Assembly: GCA_944588485.1 (NCBI GenBank)
Contig: OX155908.1
Span: 6,605,078 to 6,669,077 of the forward strand
Direction of reading: 5' to 3'
DNA: 64,000 nt
Source of the DNA: Phosphuga atrata
Taxonomy: Eukaryota; Arthropoda; Insecta; Coleoptera; Silphidae
Part shown: piece after piece, positions 1 to 12,400 of the stretch
Numbering within the stretch: position 1 is the first letter of the stretch
Layout: every line of letters begins with the position of its first letter
The notes under the pieces: model-generated
What the model saw: only the letters and a program-made list of their open reading frames with translations
What the model was told of the DNA's origin: nothing
Databases searched by the model: none
Translations under genes and position numbers: made by a program

Positions 1-3000
1 TACTGTCTAAACTAGACAATTTAGACTAAATATTTTTGGACAACTTTCTTCTTCAATCTTCACTTAATAGAATAAGATTGTCTAATTAGTTGTAAGTCTG
101 TCTGTTCTGGTCGTTTAGACATAATATACAATTTGAAGTCTTGAAGCTTAAGTTTAAAGTCACAGTATCTAAACTAGACAACTTAGTCTAAATATTTTTA
201 AACAATTTTCTTCTTGAAGGATCACTTAATAGGCTCAGTTTGTCTAATTTGTTCCAAATTTATCCGTTCTGACCGTTTAGACAAAGTGGAAAATAAGAAT
301 TTTTGTAGCTTTGATTTTGAAGTCTCATACTGTCTAAACTAGACAACTTAGGCTAAATATGTTTTAACAAATTTCTTCCTCAATCTTCACTTAATAGAAT
401 AAGATTGTCTAATTTGCTCTAAGTCTATCTGTTCTGATCGTTTAGACAGAGTATACAATTCGAAATTTTGAAGCTTAAGTTTAAAGTCACATTGTCTAAA
501 CTAGACAACTTGAACTAAATATTTTTAGACAATTTTCTTCTTTAATCTTCAGTTAATATACTAAGTTTGTCTAACTTGTTCTTAGTCTATTTGTTCTGGC
601 CGTTTAGACAAAGTAGAAAATTGGAAGTTTTGAAGTTTGAGTTTAAAGTGTCATACTGTCTAAACTAGACAACTTAGACTAAATATTTTTGGACAACTTT
701 CTTCCTCAATCTTCACTTAATACAATGGATTTATCCAATTTGCTCTAAGTCTATCTGATCTGGTCGTTTAGACATTGTAAACAAACAGAACTTTTGAAGC
801 CTAAGTTTAAAGTTATAGCATCTAAACTAGACAACTTAGACCAAATATTTTTAGACAATTTTCTTCTTTAATCTTCACTTAATAGACTAAGTTTGTCTAT
901 TTTGTTCTAAGTCTGTCCGTTCTGGCAGCTTAGAAAAAATAGAAAATTGCAGGTTTTGAAGCTTGAATTTAAAGTATCATACTGTCTATACTAGGCAACT
1001 TAGACTAAATATTTTTAGACAATTTTCTTTTTCAATCTTCACTTAATAGAATAAGATTGTCTAATTTGTTCTAAGTGTGTCTGTTCTGGTCGCTTAGACA
1101 AAGCATACAATTAGAAGTTTTGAGGCTTAAGTTTAAAGTCACAGAACCTAAACTAGACAACTTAGACTAAATATTTTTAGACAATTTTCTTCTTTAATCT
1201 TCACATAATAAACTAAGTTTGTCTAATTGTTTCTAAGTCTGTCCGTTTTGGCCGTTTAGACAAAGCAGAAAATAGGAAGTTTTGAAGATTGAGTTTAATG
1301 TCACAGCATCTAAACTAGACAACTTACACTGAATATTTTTAGACAATTTTCTTCTTTAATCTTCACTTAATGGACTAAGTTTGTCTAGTTTGTTATAAGT
1401 CTAGCCGTTTAGACAAAGTAGAAAATTGGAAGTTTTGTAGCTTGAGTTTAAAGTCTCATACTGTCTAAACTAGACAACTTAGACTAAATATTTTTGCACA
1501 ACTTTCTGCCTTACTCTTCACTTAATGTGATGAGTTTATATAATTTGCTCTAAGGCTATCTGTTCTGGTCGTTTAGACATAGTAAACAATAAGAAGATTT
1601 GAAGCTTAAGTTTAAAGTCACAGTATCTAAATTAGACAACTTAGACTAAATATTTTTAGACAATTTTCTTCTTTAATCTTCACTTAATAGACTAAGTTTG
1701 TCTAATTGTTTCTAAGTCTGTCCGTTTTGGCCGTTTAGACAAAGCAGAAAATAGGAAGTTTTCAAGATTGAGTTTAATGTCACAGCATCTAAACTAGACA
1801 ACTTACACTGAATATTTTTAGACAATTTTCTTCTTTAATCTTCACTTAATGGACTAAGTTTGTCTAGTTTGTTATAAGTCTAGCCGTTTAGACAAAGTAG
1901 AAAATTGGAAGTTTTGTAGCTTGAGTTTAAAGTCTCATACTGTCTAAACTAGACAACTTAGACTAAATATTTTTGCACAACTTTCTGCCTTAATCTTCAC
2001 TTAATGTGATGAGTTTATATAATTTGCTCTAAGGCTATCTGTTCTGGTCGTTTAGACATAGTAAACTATAAGAAGATTTGAAGCTTAAGTTTAAAGTCAC
2101 AGTATCTAAACTAGACAACTTAGACTAAATATTTTTAGACAATTTTTTTCTTTGATCTTCACTTAATAGACTAAGTTTGTCTATTTTGTTCTAAGTCTGT
2201 CAGTTCTGGCCGTTTAGACAAATCTAGAACATTGGAAGTTTTGAAGCTTGAGTTTAAAGTCTCATACTGTCTAAACTAGGCAACTTAGACTCAATATTTT
2301 TTGACAACTTTTTTCCTCAATCTTCACTTAATAGAATAAGATTGTCTAATTTGCTCTTAGTATATCTGTTCTGGCCATTTAGACATAGTATACAAACAGA
2401 ACTTTTGAAGTCTGTTTAAATTTCCAGTATCTAAACTAGACAACTTAGACAAAATATTTTTAGACTATTTTCATTTTTAATCTTCATTTAATAGACTAAG
2501 TTTGTCTAATTTGTTCTAAGTCTGTCCGTTCTGGATGTTTAGAAAAAATAGAAAATTGAAGGTTTTGTAGCTTGAGTTTAAAGTCTCATATTGTCTAAAC
2601 TAGGCAACTTAGATTAAATATTTTTGGTCAACTTTCTTCCTCAATCTTCACTTAATAGAATGAGTTTATCTAATTTGCTCTAAGTCTATCTGTTCTGGTC
2701 GTTTAGACATAGTATACAATTAGAAGTTTTGAGGCTTAAGTTTAAAGTCACAGTATCTAAACTAGACAACTTAGACTAAATATTTTGATACAATTTTCTT
2801 CTTTAGTCTTCACTTAATAGACTAAGTTTTCCTAATTTGTTCTAAGTCTGTCCGTTCTGGTCGTTTAGACAAAGCTAGAAAATTGGAAGTTTTGAAGCTT
2901 GAGTTTAATGTCTCATACTGTCTACACTAGGCAACTTAGACTAAATATTTTTGTACAACTTTCTTCCTCAATCTTCACTTAATAGAATCAGTTTATCTAA

Positions 3001-4300
3001 TTTGCTCTAAGTCTATCTATTCTGGTCGTTTAGACATAGTTTACAATTAGAAGTTTTGAAGCTTAAGTTTAATGTCATAGAATCTAAACTAGACAACTTA
3101 GACTAAATATTTTTAGAAAATTTTCTTCTTTAATCTTCAGTTAATAGAATAAGTTTGTCTAATTTGTTCGATGAATGTCCGTTCTGACCGTTTAGACAAA
3201 GCTAGAAAATTGGAAGTTTTGAAGCTTGAGTTTAAAGTCTCATACTGTCTAAATTAGGCAACTTAGACTATATATTTTTGTACAACTTTCTTCCTCAATC
3301 TGGACTTAATAGAATAAGTTTGTCTATTTTGTTCTAAGTCTGTTTATTCTGGTCGTTTAGACAAGGTAGACAATTATAAGTTTTGAGGCTTAAGTTTGAA
3401 GTCACAGTATCTAAACTAGACAACTTAGACTAAATATTTTGAATTATTTTCTTCTTTAGTCTTCACTTAATAGACTAAGTTTGTCTAATTTGTTCTAAGT
3501 CCGTACGTTCTCGCCGTTTAGACAAAGTAGAAAATTAGAAGTTTTGGCGTTTGAGTTTGAAGTCTCATATTGTCTTGTCTAAACAACTTAGACAAAATAT
3601 TTTTGGACAAATTTCTTCCTCAATCTTCACTTAATAGAATAAGTTTGTCTAATTTGCTCTAAGTCTATCCGTTCTGGTCGTTTAGACATAGTATACAATT
3701 AGAAGTTTTGAAGCTTAAGTTTAAAGTCACAGTATCTAAACTAGACAACTTAGACTAAGTATTTTTAGACAATTTTCTTCTTTAATCTTCACTTAATAGA
3801 CTAAGTTTGTCTATTTTGTTCTAAGTCTGTCCTTTCTGATCGTTTAGACAAAGTAGCAAATAAGAAGTTTTAAAGCTTGAGTTTAAAGTCTCATACTGTC
3901 GAACCTAGACAACTTAGACTAAATATTTTTGGACAACTTTCTTCCTCAATCTTCACTTAATAGAATGAGTTTGTCTAATTTGTTCTAAGTCTGTCTGTTC
4001 TGGTCGTTTAGACAATGTATACAATTAGAAGTTTTGAGGCTTAAGTTTAAAGTCACAGCATCTAAACTAGACAACTTACACTAAATATTTTTAGACAATT
4101 TTCTTTTTTAATCTTCACTTAATAGACTAAGTTTGTCTAATTCGTTCTGTCCGTTCTTGCCCTTTAGATAAAGTAGAAAATTCTGAAGCTTAACTTTGAA
4201 GTCTCACAGTGTCTAAACTAGACAACTTAGACTAAATATTTTTGCATCAGCTTCTTCGCCAATTTTCACTTAATAACCTGAAATTGTCTACTTTAATCTA
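1..4300. repeat. ~163-bp satellite in ~326-bp dimers, within an Nrt intron
   Basis: About 26 monomers follow one another up to the splice acceptor of the first visible Nrt exon. Each monomer carries GTCTAAACTAGACAAC, a near-palindromic core. Two monomer types alternate: one reads GGACAACTTTCTTCCTCAATC and is preceded by TCATACTG, the other AGACAATTTTCTTCTTTAATC and is preceded by CACAGTAT. The true period is therefore a dimer of about 326 bp. No coding capacity is seen. Because an Nrt coding exon begins at 4351, the array should be intronic, with the 5' exons left of the window. Confidence 0.9.
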
Positions 4301-4350
4301 ACTCTGTCCGTTTGCATGTGACCTACGTTTAAACAATATTACTATTGTAG

Positions 4351-5863
4351 GATATTGGATGATGGAGCAGTGGCGTTCCGGGGGATCCCTTACGCGCGTC
4401 CGCCGCTGGAGGACCTGCGTTTCCGGACTGCGAAGCCCTTGAACGACGTGGATTTCTGTTGGAACGGGACTTTGTTGGCGCACAATTCGACGGAGACGTG
4501 CCTGCAGCTGAGCAGCGACGGCGAGTTGTCCGGCGAGGAGGATTGCCTGACGCTGGACGTCGTGACGCCGTACGTCCGCTACGACTCCCCGCTTCCGGTT
4601 ATCGTACTTATTGGAGCTGAGAGTTTCATTGGGGGATCGCCGGGGAAAATGAGACCTTCCACCAGATATGCGAGGTATTTGTTAAGGATTTTAGAAGGAG
4701 ATGAGTATTTATCAGGAGTATTGTTTTTAGATCGAGAGATGTCTTGTTCGTACGGCCAAATTTCCGGATGGGTAGCCTAGGTTTCATAGCCTTGGATATT
4801 CTGAGCAAGGACGAGTACCCGTACACCAGCGGTAATTACGCGCTGAGCGACATCCTCGAAGCTCTGCGCTGGGTCCAACTGAACATCCAACATTTCGGAG
4901 GCGACCCGAAGGCCGTAACGCTTTTCGGCCATCGAGCGGGTAAGAGATAACATCGCGAAATTTAGCGAGGTATTAATTTTGGGATGTTTAGGGGCGACGT
5001 TGGTGACGGCTTTGAGCACGACTCACGGAGCGGAGAAGCTGTTCGCGAGGGCTTGGGCGACGTCCGGCGGCGCTTTGTTCCCTTCGAAGAGTTTGGGAGA
5101 GGCGGTGAAGGAGAATGAGAGTTTTCTAAGTGCGGTGGGGTGTGAGGATGTGAAGTGCTTGAAGGAGGTGGATGGGGAGGCTTTGATGCGGGGGATTGAG
5201 GATACGTGGAGGAAACCGCAACCGGATTTGCCGAGTGTTAAGGAAGATGCGGAGAAGAGGCATCAGTGGTTGGTTTTGGACGGGAAGATCTTGAAGGAGG
5301 AGGTTTTGGCGGTTTTGGGCGGTGGGATTAAGGTGAAGCTCGTTTTGGGGACTACGGCTCACTCGGCGGCGTCTAATAAACTGCTGTTGAAGCACTCGGA
5401 TTGGACGGAGGATTTGGTGTCGCACCACGTTAGAAACTCGCTGTTGGGGAAGCTGAATTTATCTCAAGAAGCTTTGGCGTTTTATCCGAGGGATTATAAA
5501 GGTTTGAGTTTGTTGGTGTCGGATATTAGGAAGGTTTGTCCGCTGTTTGAGATGTCGACGAGAATCCAAAATTCGACTTTTTATATTGTAACTCAAACCA
5601 GGGGGGCGTTTAATATATCGGACGCCGATTCCGACGTTGAGGCGATTTTGGGGAGGTATGAGCCTAAAACGCCTGAGCAGCGGCGGTACTTCTCAGCCAT
5701 CCAGCAGCTGTTTTATCACTTCGTTTGGCACGGCAAGGTGCAGCCTGAGGCAAGGCACAAAGTCTTGGTGATTAAGCAGGATGTGTTGCCTGCCCAGAAC
5801 TACTCGGAGTGCGATTATTGGATCAGCAAGAAGGTTGTGCCGGTCTTCGCTCAGTTGGACTAA
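4351..5863 (+). CDS. Nrt: Neurotactin, C-terminal cholinesterase-like domain (last three exons; 5' part outside window)
   Basis: Exons 4351-4674, 4731-4939 and 4992-5863, with introns of 56 and 52 bp. All junctions are GT-AG, and the phases join cleanly (AG|A, then G|GG). The translation is about 467 residues, roughly the C-terminal half of fly Nrt (about 850 aa). The order and wording match the neurotactin esterase-like ectodomain: AFRGIPYARPP at the start, NYALSDILEALRWVQLNI, the elbow GHRAGATLVTAL, WATSGGALFPSK, and a C-terminal block with ILGRYEPKTPEQRR and YWISK. At the nucleophile elbow the usual GxSxG serine is Arg (GHRAG), so no esterase activity is expected. In the family Nrt is a type II membrane adhesion protein of neurons and epithelia that binds Amalgam. 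The cytoplasmic tail and membrane segment are not in the window. The stop is TAA at 5861-5863. Confidence 0.88.
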
Positions 5864-6377
5864 GTCGTTTCCGATTTCCTGGTGTAAATTTTGCTTTCTG
5901 TTTTAGTTTTAATTTAATTTATGACATATCATTGAGAGTTTCTAATTTATATACTTAATTAATTTATGCGAGTTCGTTTAGGTTTAGGTTTTAGGCGCGT
6001 TTATTATATACGAGTTAACTAAAAGACTGCTGATTGCTGAGGATTTGCCAAAAAATTAAAACTTTTATATGAATTTACTTTTTTGCTGGAAATTTATTTT
6101 TGGGACAGATTTTTTTTTTGTGTGGGATTTCATGGATTTTTGGAAAACTGAGCGGTTTTTACGCGATTTGGAGCCAATTTTATGTCTTGGGGTTTTTGGA
6201 CAGATCGAATTTGAAGACTTGGCGATTTGTTAAATTGGTTTTCGTGCAATAACTCGAAACCCAACGAGAAATTTGAAAAACGTTTGGAATAAAACTTGCA
6301 CGGGATCAAATTTTGAATGTGATGTTTGGATTTAACTAGGGATTCTGACGGAAGTGGAGAAAATTGGAATTGGAGTT
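5864..6377 (+). other. Nrt 3' flank and likely 3' UTR
   Basis: A+T-rich sequence without a convincing ORF. A possible poly(A) signal ATTAAA lies at 6055-6060, about 190 bases after the stop, and an AATAAA near 6289. The transcript end cannot be fixed from sequence alone. Confidence 0.4.
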
Positions 6378-6572
6378 TGCGGTAGTTTTTTTAAAGAATT
6401 GTCGCGTAGCTGAGTGTCGCGTGACGTCGCGTAGCTGAGTGTCGCGTATATGAGAATCGGCCTTAATTCTCATATACGCGACACTCAGATACGCGACGTC
6501 ACGCGACACTCAGCTACGCGACGTCACGCGACAGTCAGCTACGCGACATCACGCGACACTACTACGCGACGT
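6378..6572. repeat. Foldback/minisatellite element, copy 1 (head-to-head)
   Basis: Starts with TTGCGGTAGTTTTTTT, as do the two later copies. It then holds a large palindrome centred near 6462, in which GTCGCGTAGCTGAGTGTCGC runs outward on both arms, followed by tandem CTACGCGACGTCACGCGACA-type units of about 24 bp. The CpG-rich repeat stands out sharply from the A+T-rich surroundings. No ORF. This is probably a non-autonomous foldback element or a rearranged copy. Confidence 0.65.
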
Positions 6573-7284
6573 CGTTCAGGTGCGACCTGGAACAGGGTCG
6601 ATGCGTGACGAGTAGTACTACAAGAGGGTACTCGCAGGGCGCTCTGGTACTATTCCGCTACAAATTCCAATTTTGCTAAAATTCGCAATTTTTTTCTCTA
6701 CGATCTTGAAACTTTGCAACATTATTCGCAATAATCAAAACGAACAAATTTTGCAAATTTCATCAAATTTCATTTGTTTGTTAGAAACTTTCAAAATTCT
6801 TGCTTTTTGCAAAATTTGAAATTCCAACTTTTTAAATTCGCAATTTTTCGTCTATAATTTTGAAAGTTTGCAAAAATATTAAGAAAAATAAAAGTAACAA
6901 ATTTCATCGAATTCCGTTCATTTTTTTGTTTGCTACAGACTTTCTAAATTTTTCATTTTTGCAAAATTTTAAATTCCAATTTTTCAAGAATTCGCAATTT
7001 TTGCTCTACAACTTTGAAACTTTGCAAGATGATTAACAATAATCGAAGAAACAAATTTTGAAAATTTCAACCAATTCTGTTCATATGTTTTACTGTTACA
7101 GTCTTTCAAAATTCTTGGTTTTTTCAAAATTTGAAATACCAACTTTTTTAAAACTCGTAATTTTTCGTCTACAATTTTGAAACTTTGCAGAAATATTAAG
7201 AAGAATAAAAGTAACAAATTTTGCAAATTTCATCAAATTCCGTTAATTTGTTTGTTTGCGGTAGTTTTTTGAAAGAATTCAGGC

Positions 7285-7611
7285 CGATTCTCATATACGC
7301 GAAACTCAGCTACGCGATGTCACGCGATACTCAGCTACGCGACGTCACGCGACTCTAAGCTACGCGACGTCACGCGACTCTAAGCTACGCGACGTCACGC
7401 GACTCTAAGCTACGCGACGTCACGCGACTCAAAGCTACGCGACACTCAGCTACGCGACGTCACGCGACATCGCCTGCCAAATAATGATTACATTGTTTTA
7501 AATGGGCACGATCTCACTATGGCGACGTGCCCATTTAAAACAATGTAATCATTATTTGACAGGTGACGTCGCACGACGTCGCGTAGCTGAGTGTCGCGCA
7601 TATGGGAATCG
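7285..7611. mobile_element. Foldback MITE-like element, copy 2
   Basis: Terminal inverted repeats of the form CGATTCYCATATRCGCGA open and close it. The left half carries tandem CAGCTACGCGACGTCACGCG units (about 25 bp). The right half carries a perfect 32-bp hairpin (arms 7478-7509 and 7527-7558) around a 17-base loop. There is no transposase ORF. This combination of a subterminal minisatellite and a central hairpin recurs at 8384-8659, so it is a defined element and not a chance palindrome. Confidence 0.7.
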
Positions 7612-8383
7612 ACCTTTAAAGGAATTTTTTGGAAAAAGTTTTAGATGATATTTGTTGAGATTTAAATGTTGTGTGATGTGATTTAATTTATATCCTTGAA
7701 TTGTTTTTGGAAATTAGGAAAAACCAACCGCAAATTCTTAATTTTTTTTAGAAAGCTGTCTTTAAATTTTTGGACGTTTAGTTCGTTTTACTGGAATATT
7801 TTGAAAATAAACGAAAATTTTGAAAAGAGCTTCGAATAAAACTTGTAGAGGATGAAATTTTGAGTCTTAAAATGCGTTCGTTTTTGCAAAATTTTAAATT
7901 CCAAATTTTTAAGAATTCGCAATTTTTGCTCTACAACTTTGAAACTTTGCAAGGTTATTAACCATAATCGAAGAAACAAATTTTGCAAATTTCAGCCAAT
8001 TCTGTTAATTTGTTTTGCTGTTACAGTCTTTCAAAATTCTTGACTTTTGCAAAATTTTAAATTCCAAATTTTTAAGAATTCGAAATTTTTGCTCTACAAC
8101 TTTGAAACTTTGCAAGATTATTAACCATAACCGAAGAAACAAATTTTGCAAATTTCAGCCAATTCTGTTAATTTGTTTTGCTGTTACAGTCTTTCAAAAT
8201 TCTTGACTTTTGCAAAATTTAAAATTCCAACTTTTTTAAAACTCAATTTAATGTAAACTAAATTTTTTGTCTACAATTTTGAAACTTTGCAGAAATATTA
8301 AGTAGAATAAAAGTAACAAATTTTGCAAATTTCATCAAATTCCGTTCATTTGTTTGCGGTAGTTTTTTGAAAGAATTCAGGCT

Positions 8384-8659
8384 GATTCTCATATACGCGA
8401 CACTCAGCTACGCGACATCTCGCGACACTCAGCTACGCGACGTCTCGCGACACTCAGCTACGCGACGTCAGGCGACACTCAACTACGCGACACTCAGCTA
8501 CGCGACGTCACACGACATCGTCTGTCAAATAATGATTACATTGTTTTAAATGGGCAAGATTTCACTATGGCGACGTGCCCATTTAAAATAATGTAATCAT
8601 TATTTGACATGCGATGTCGCACGACGTCGCGTAGCTGAGTGTCACGGATATGGGAATCG
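8384..8659. mobile_element. Foldback MITE-like element, copy 3
   Basis: Same architecture as the copy at 7285: inverted ends GATTCTCATATACGCGA and TATGGGAATCG, tandem CTACGCGAC units, and a 31-bp hairpin (arms 8526-8556 and 8576-8606, one mismatch). The upstream flank TTTGCGGTAGTTTTTTGAAA is also shared. It has fewer minisatellite units than copy 2. Confidence 0.68.
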
Positions 8660-9326
8660 TCCTTTAATGGAAATTTTTAGAAGAAGTTTTACATAAAAGT
8701 TGTTCAGAATTAAATGTTGTGTGATGTGATGTAATTTACATCCTTGAAATGTTTTTGGAAATTAGAAAAAACCAGCCGCAAACTTTTTTTACAAAATGTC
8801 AAATTTTTGCTCCCAAATTTTTGGGAATTAAGTTCGTTTTTCTAGAATATTTTGAAAAATTTTGAAAAATGCTTCGAATAAAACTTAGTAGAGGATGAAA
8901 TTTTGAGTGTTAAAATGCGTTCAAGTGAAAATTCGGAGGTTAGGTAGAGAAAATTGGAGTTGAATTTAGGAGTTTGGAGGTGAGGTTAGATTTTGTTCAA
9001 CAAATTTGAAACTTTGCAAAAATGTTAACGGTAATTAAAGAGACAAGTTTTGCGAATTTCAGTTAATTCCGTTGTTTTGTTTGTCTGTTACAGACTATCC
9101 AAATTCTGGATTTTTGCAAAATTTGAAATTTCAACGATTTATAGTTTTTTTTTATGAAATTCCAACTTTTCCAAAAAAAAAATTCAATAATTTTGAAACT
9201 GCAAATTTATTAATAATTATCCAAGAAACAAATTTTATAAATTTCAACCAATTCCGTTCATTTGTCTGCTAAATACTGTAAGTGTTTATATACAGAAGGG
9301 TAGTTTGCACGATTGCCAGATTCCCG

Positions 9327-9455
9327 TTAGGGTGGTGGAATCCGAGAGAGGGGGACCAAGAAGCTTCGACCTGGAACAGGGTTGATGCAGCGCTCCGAGA
9401 GGGTACTCGCGGGACACTCTGGTACTATTCCGCTACAAATTCCAATTTTTCTAAA
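9327..9455. repeat. Dispersed fragment shared with 6570-6680
   Basis: The segment with CGACCTGGAACAGGGTTGAT, GAGGGTACTCGC and TCTGGTACTATTCCGCTACA recurs almost unchanged at about 6584-6680. In both places it leads directly into the satellite word AAATTCCAATTTT. It is G+C-richer than its surroundings. It may be a piece of a transposon trapped in the satellite; the family is not recognised. Confidence 0.5.
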
Positions 9456-12400
9456 ATTCGCAATTTTTTCTCTAAAATTTTTAAACTGCAAAATTATTAA
9501 CAATAACCAAAGGAACAAATTTTGTAAATTTCATCAAATTCCATTCATTTGTTTGTCTGTTACAGACTTTCAAAATTCTTGTTTTTTTGCAAAATTTGAA
9601 ATTCTTTTTTTTAAATTTGCAATTATTCGTGCACTATTTTGAATCTTTGCAAAAATATTTCCAATAATAAAATTAGTAAATTGTGCAAATTTCAACAAAC
9701 TCCGTTCATTTGTTTGACTATTACGGACTTTCCAAATTCTTGATTTTTGCAAAATTTTAAATTACAATTTTTCTAAATTTCGCAATTTTCTGGCTAAAAA
9801 TTTGAAACTGCAAAAATGTTAACAATAATAAAAGAAACAAATGTTGCAAATTTCATCAAATTCCGTTCATTTGTTTGTCTGTTACAAATTTTCCAAATTC
9901 AAAATTTTTAAAAAAATTTTAAATTTTGCAAAACTTTTTAAAAATATTAACAATAAAAAGAAACAATTTTTTTAAATTTCATCAATTTTCGATCTTTTGT
10001 TTGTCTATTACAGACTTTCCAAATTCTTAATTTTTGCAAAATTTGAAATTCCAATTTCTCTAAAATTCGCAATTTTTCGGTTACCAATTTGAAACTTTGC
10101 AAAAATATTAACAATAATAAAAGAAACAAAAGTTGTAAATTTCAACAAACTCCGTTCATTTGTTTGACTATTACGGACTTTCCAAATTCTTGATTTTTGC
10201 AAAATTTTAAATTACAATTTTTCTAAAATTCGCAATTTTCTGGCTAAAAATTTGAAAGTTTGCAAAAATGTTAACAATAATAAAAGAAACAAATGTTGCA
10301 AAATTCATCAAATTCCGTTCATTTGTTTGTCTGTTACAAACTTTCCAAATTCAAAATTTTTTAAAAAATTTTAAATTTTGCAAAACTTTTTAAAAATATT
10401 AACAATAATAAAAAGAAACAAATTTTTTAAATTTCATCAATTTTCGATCTTTTGTTTGTCTATTACAGACTTTCCAAATTCTTGATTTTTGCAAAATTTG
10501 AAATTCCAATTTCTCTAATATTCGCAATTTTTCGTCAAAAAATTTGATACTTTGCAAAAATGTTAATTGAAATTATCATGAAAAAAAAAATGAAACAATT
10601 GTTGCAAATTTCATTAAATTCCGTTAATTTGTTTGTCTGTTAGACTTTCCAAATTTTTGATTTATGCAAAATTTTAAATTCAAATTTCTGTAAAATTTGC
10701 AATTTTTCGTCTACAAATTTAAAATTTTGCAAAAATATTAACAATAATAAAATAAACAAATGTTGCAAATTTCATCAAATTCCGTTCATTTGTTTGTCTG
10801 TTATAGACTCCAAATTCTTGATTTTTTCAAAATTTGAAATTGCAATTTTTCCAAAATTTGGTCTACGAGTTTGAAACTTTGCAAAAATAATAATAAAAGA
10901 AACAAATGTTGCAAATTCCATCAAATTTCTTTCATTTGTTTGTTTGTTACAGACTTTCCAAATTCTTGTTTTTTGCAAAATTTAAAATTCCAATTTTTCT
11001 GAAACTCGCAATTTTTCGTCAAGACATTTGAAACTTTGCAAAAATATTAAGAATAATAAAAGAAATAAAAGTTGCAAATTCCATCAAATTCCATTCATTT
11101 GTTTTTCTGTTACAGACTATCAAATTCATAACTCTAATTTCTCTAAAATTTGCAATTTTTCGGCAAAAAAAATTTCAAACTTTGCAAAAATATTAACAAT
11201 AATAAAAGAAACAAATATTGCAAATTTCATCAAATTCCGTTAATTTGTTTCTCTGTTACAGACTTTCCAAATTCTTGATTTTTGCAAAATTTTAAATTCC
11301 AATTTCTCTAAAATTCGCATTTTTTCGGTTACCAATTTGAAACGTTGCAAAAATATTAACAATAATAAAAGAAACAAAAGTTGTAAATTTCATCAAATTC
11401 CGTTCATTTGTTTTTCTGTTACAGTCTTTCCAAATTCTTAATTATTGCAAAATTTTAATTTACAATTTCCCTAAAATTCACAATTTTTCGTCTGCAAATT
11501 TGCAAAAACATTAACAATAATAAAAGAAACAAATTTTGAAAATTTCATCAAATTTCGTTCATTTGTTTGTCTGTTACAGACTTTCCAAATTCTTGATTTT
11601 TGCAAAATTTGAAATTCCCATTTCTCTAAAATTCGCGATTTCAAACTTTGCAAAAATATTAACAATAATAAAAGAAACAAATATTGCAAATTTCATCAAA
11701 TTCCGTTAATTTGTTTCTCTGTTACAGACTTTCCAAATTCTTGATTTTTGCAAAATTTTAAATTCCAATTTCTCTAAAATTCGCAATTTTTCGGTTACCA
11801 ATTTGAAACTTTGCAAAAATATTAACAATAATAAAAGAAACAAAAGTTGTAAATTTCATAAAATTTCGTTCATTTGTTTTTCTGTTACAGTCTTTCCAAA
11901 TTCTTAATTTTTGCAAAATTTTAATTTCCAATTTCCCTAAAATTCACAATTTTTCGTCTGCAAATTTGCAACTTTGCTAAAATATTAACAATAATAAAAG
12001 AAACAAATTTTGAAAATTTCATCAAATTTCGTTCATTTGTTTGTCTGTTACAGACTTTCCAAATTCTTGATTTTTGCAAAATTTTAAATTCCAATTTCTC
12101 TAAAATTCGCAATTTATCGGTTACCAATTTGAAACTTTGCAAAAATATTAACAATAATAAAAGAAACAAAAGTTGTAAATTTCATCAAATTCCGTTTATT
12201 TGTTTTTCTGTTACAGTCTTTCCAAATTCTTAATTTTTGCAAAATTTTAATTTCCAATTTCCCTAAAATTCACAATTTTTCGTCTGCAAATTTGCAAAAA
12301 CATTAACAATAATAAAAGAAACAAATTTTGAAAATTTCATCAAACTTCGTTCATTTGTTTGTCTGTTACAGACTTTCCAATTTCTTGATTTTTGCAAAAT

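Noticed and set aside
5126..5428. 100-codon minus-strand ORF over Nrt
   Set aside because: Antisense of the Nrt exon; composition mirrors the + strand codons.
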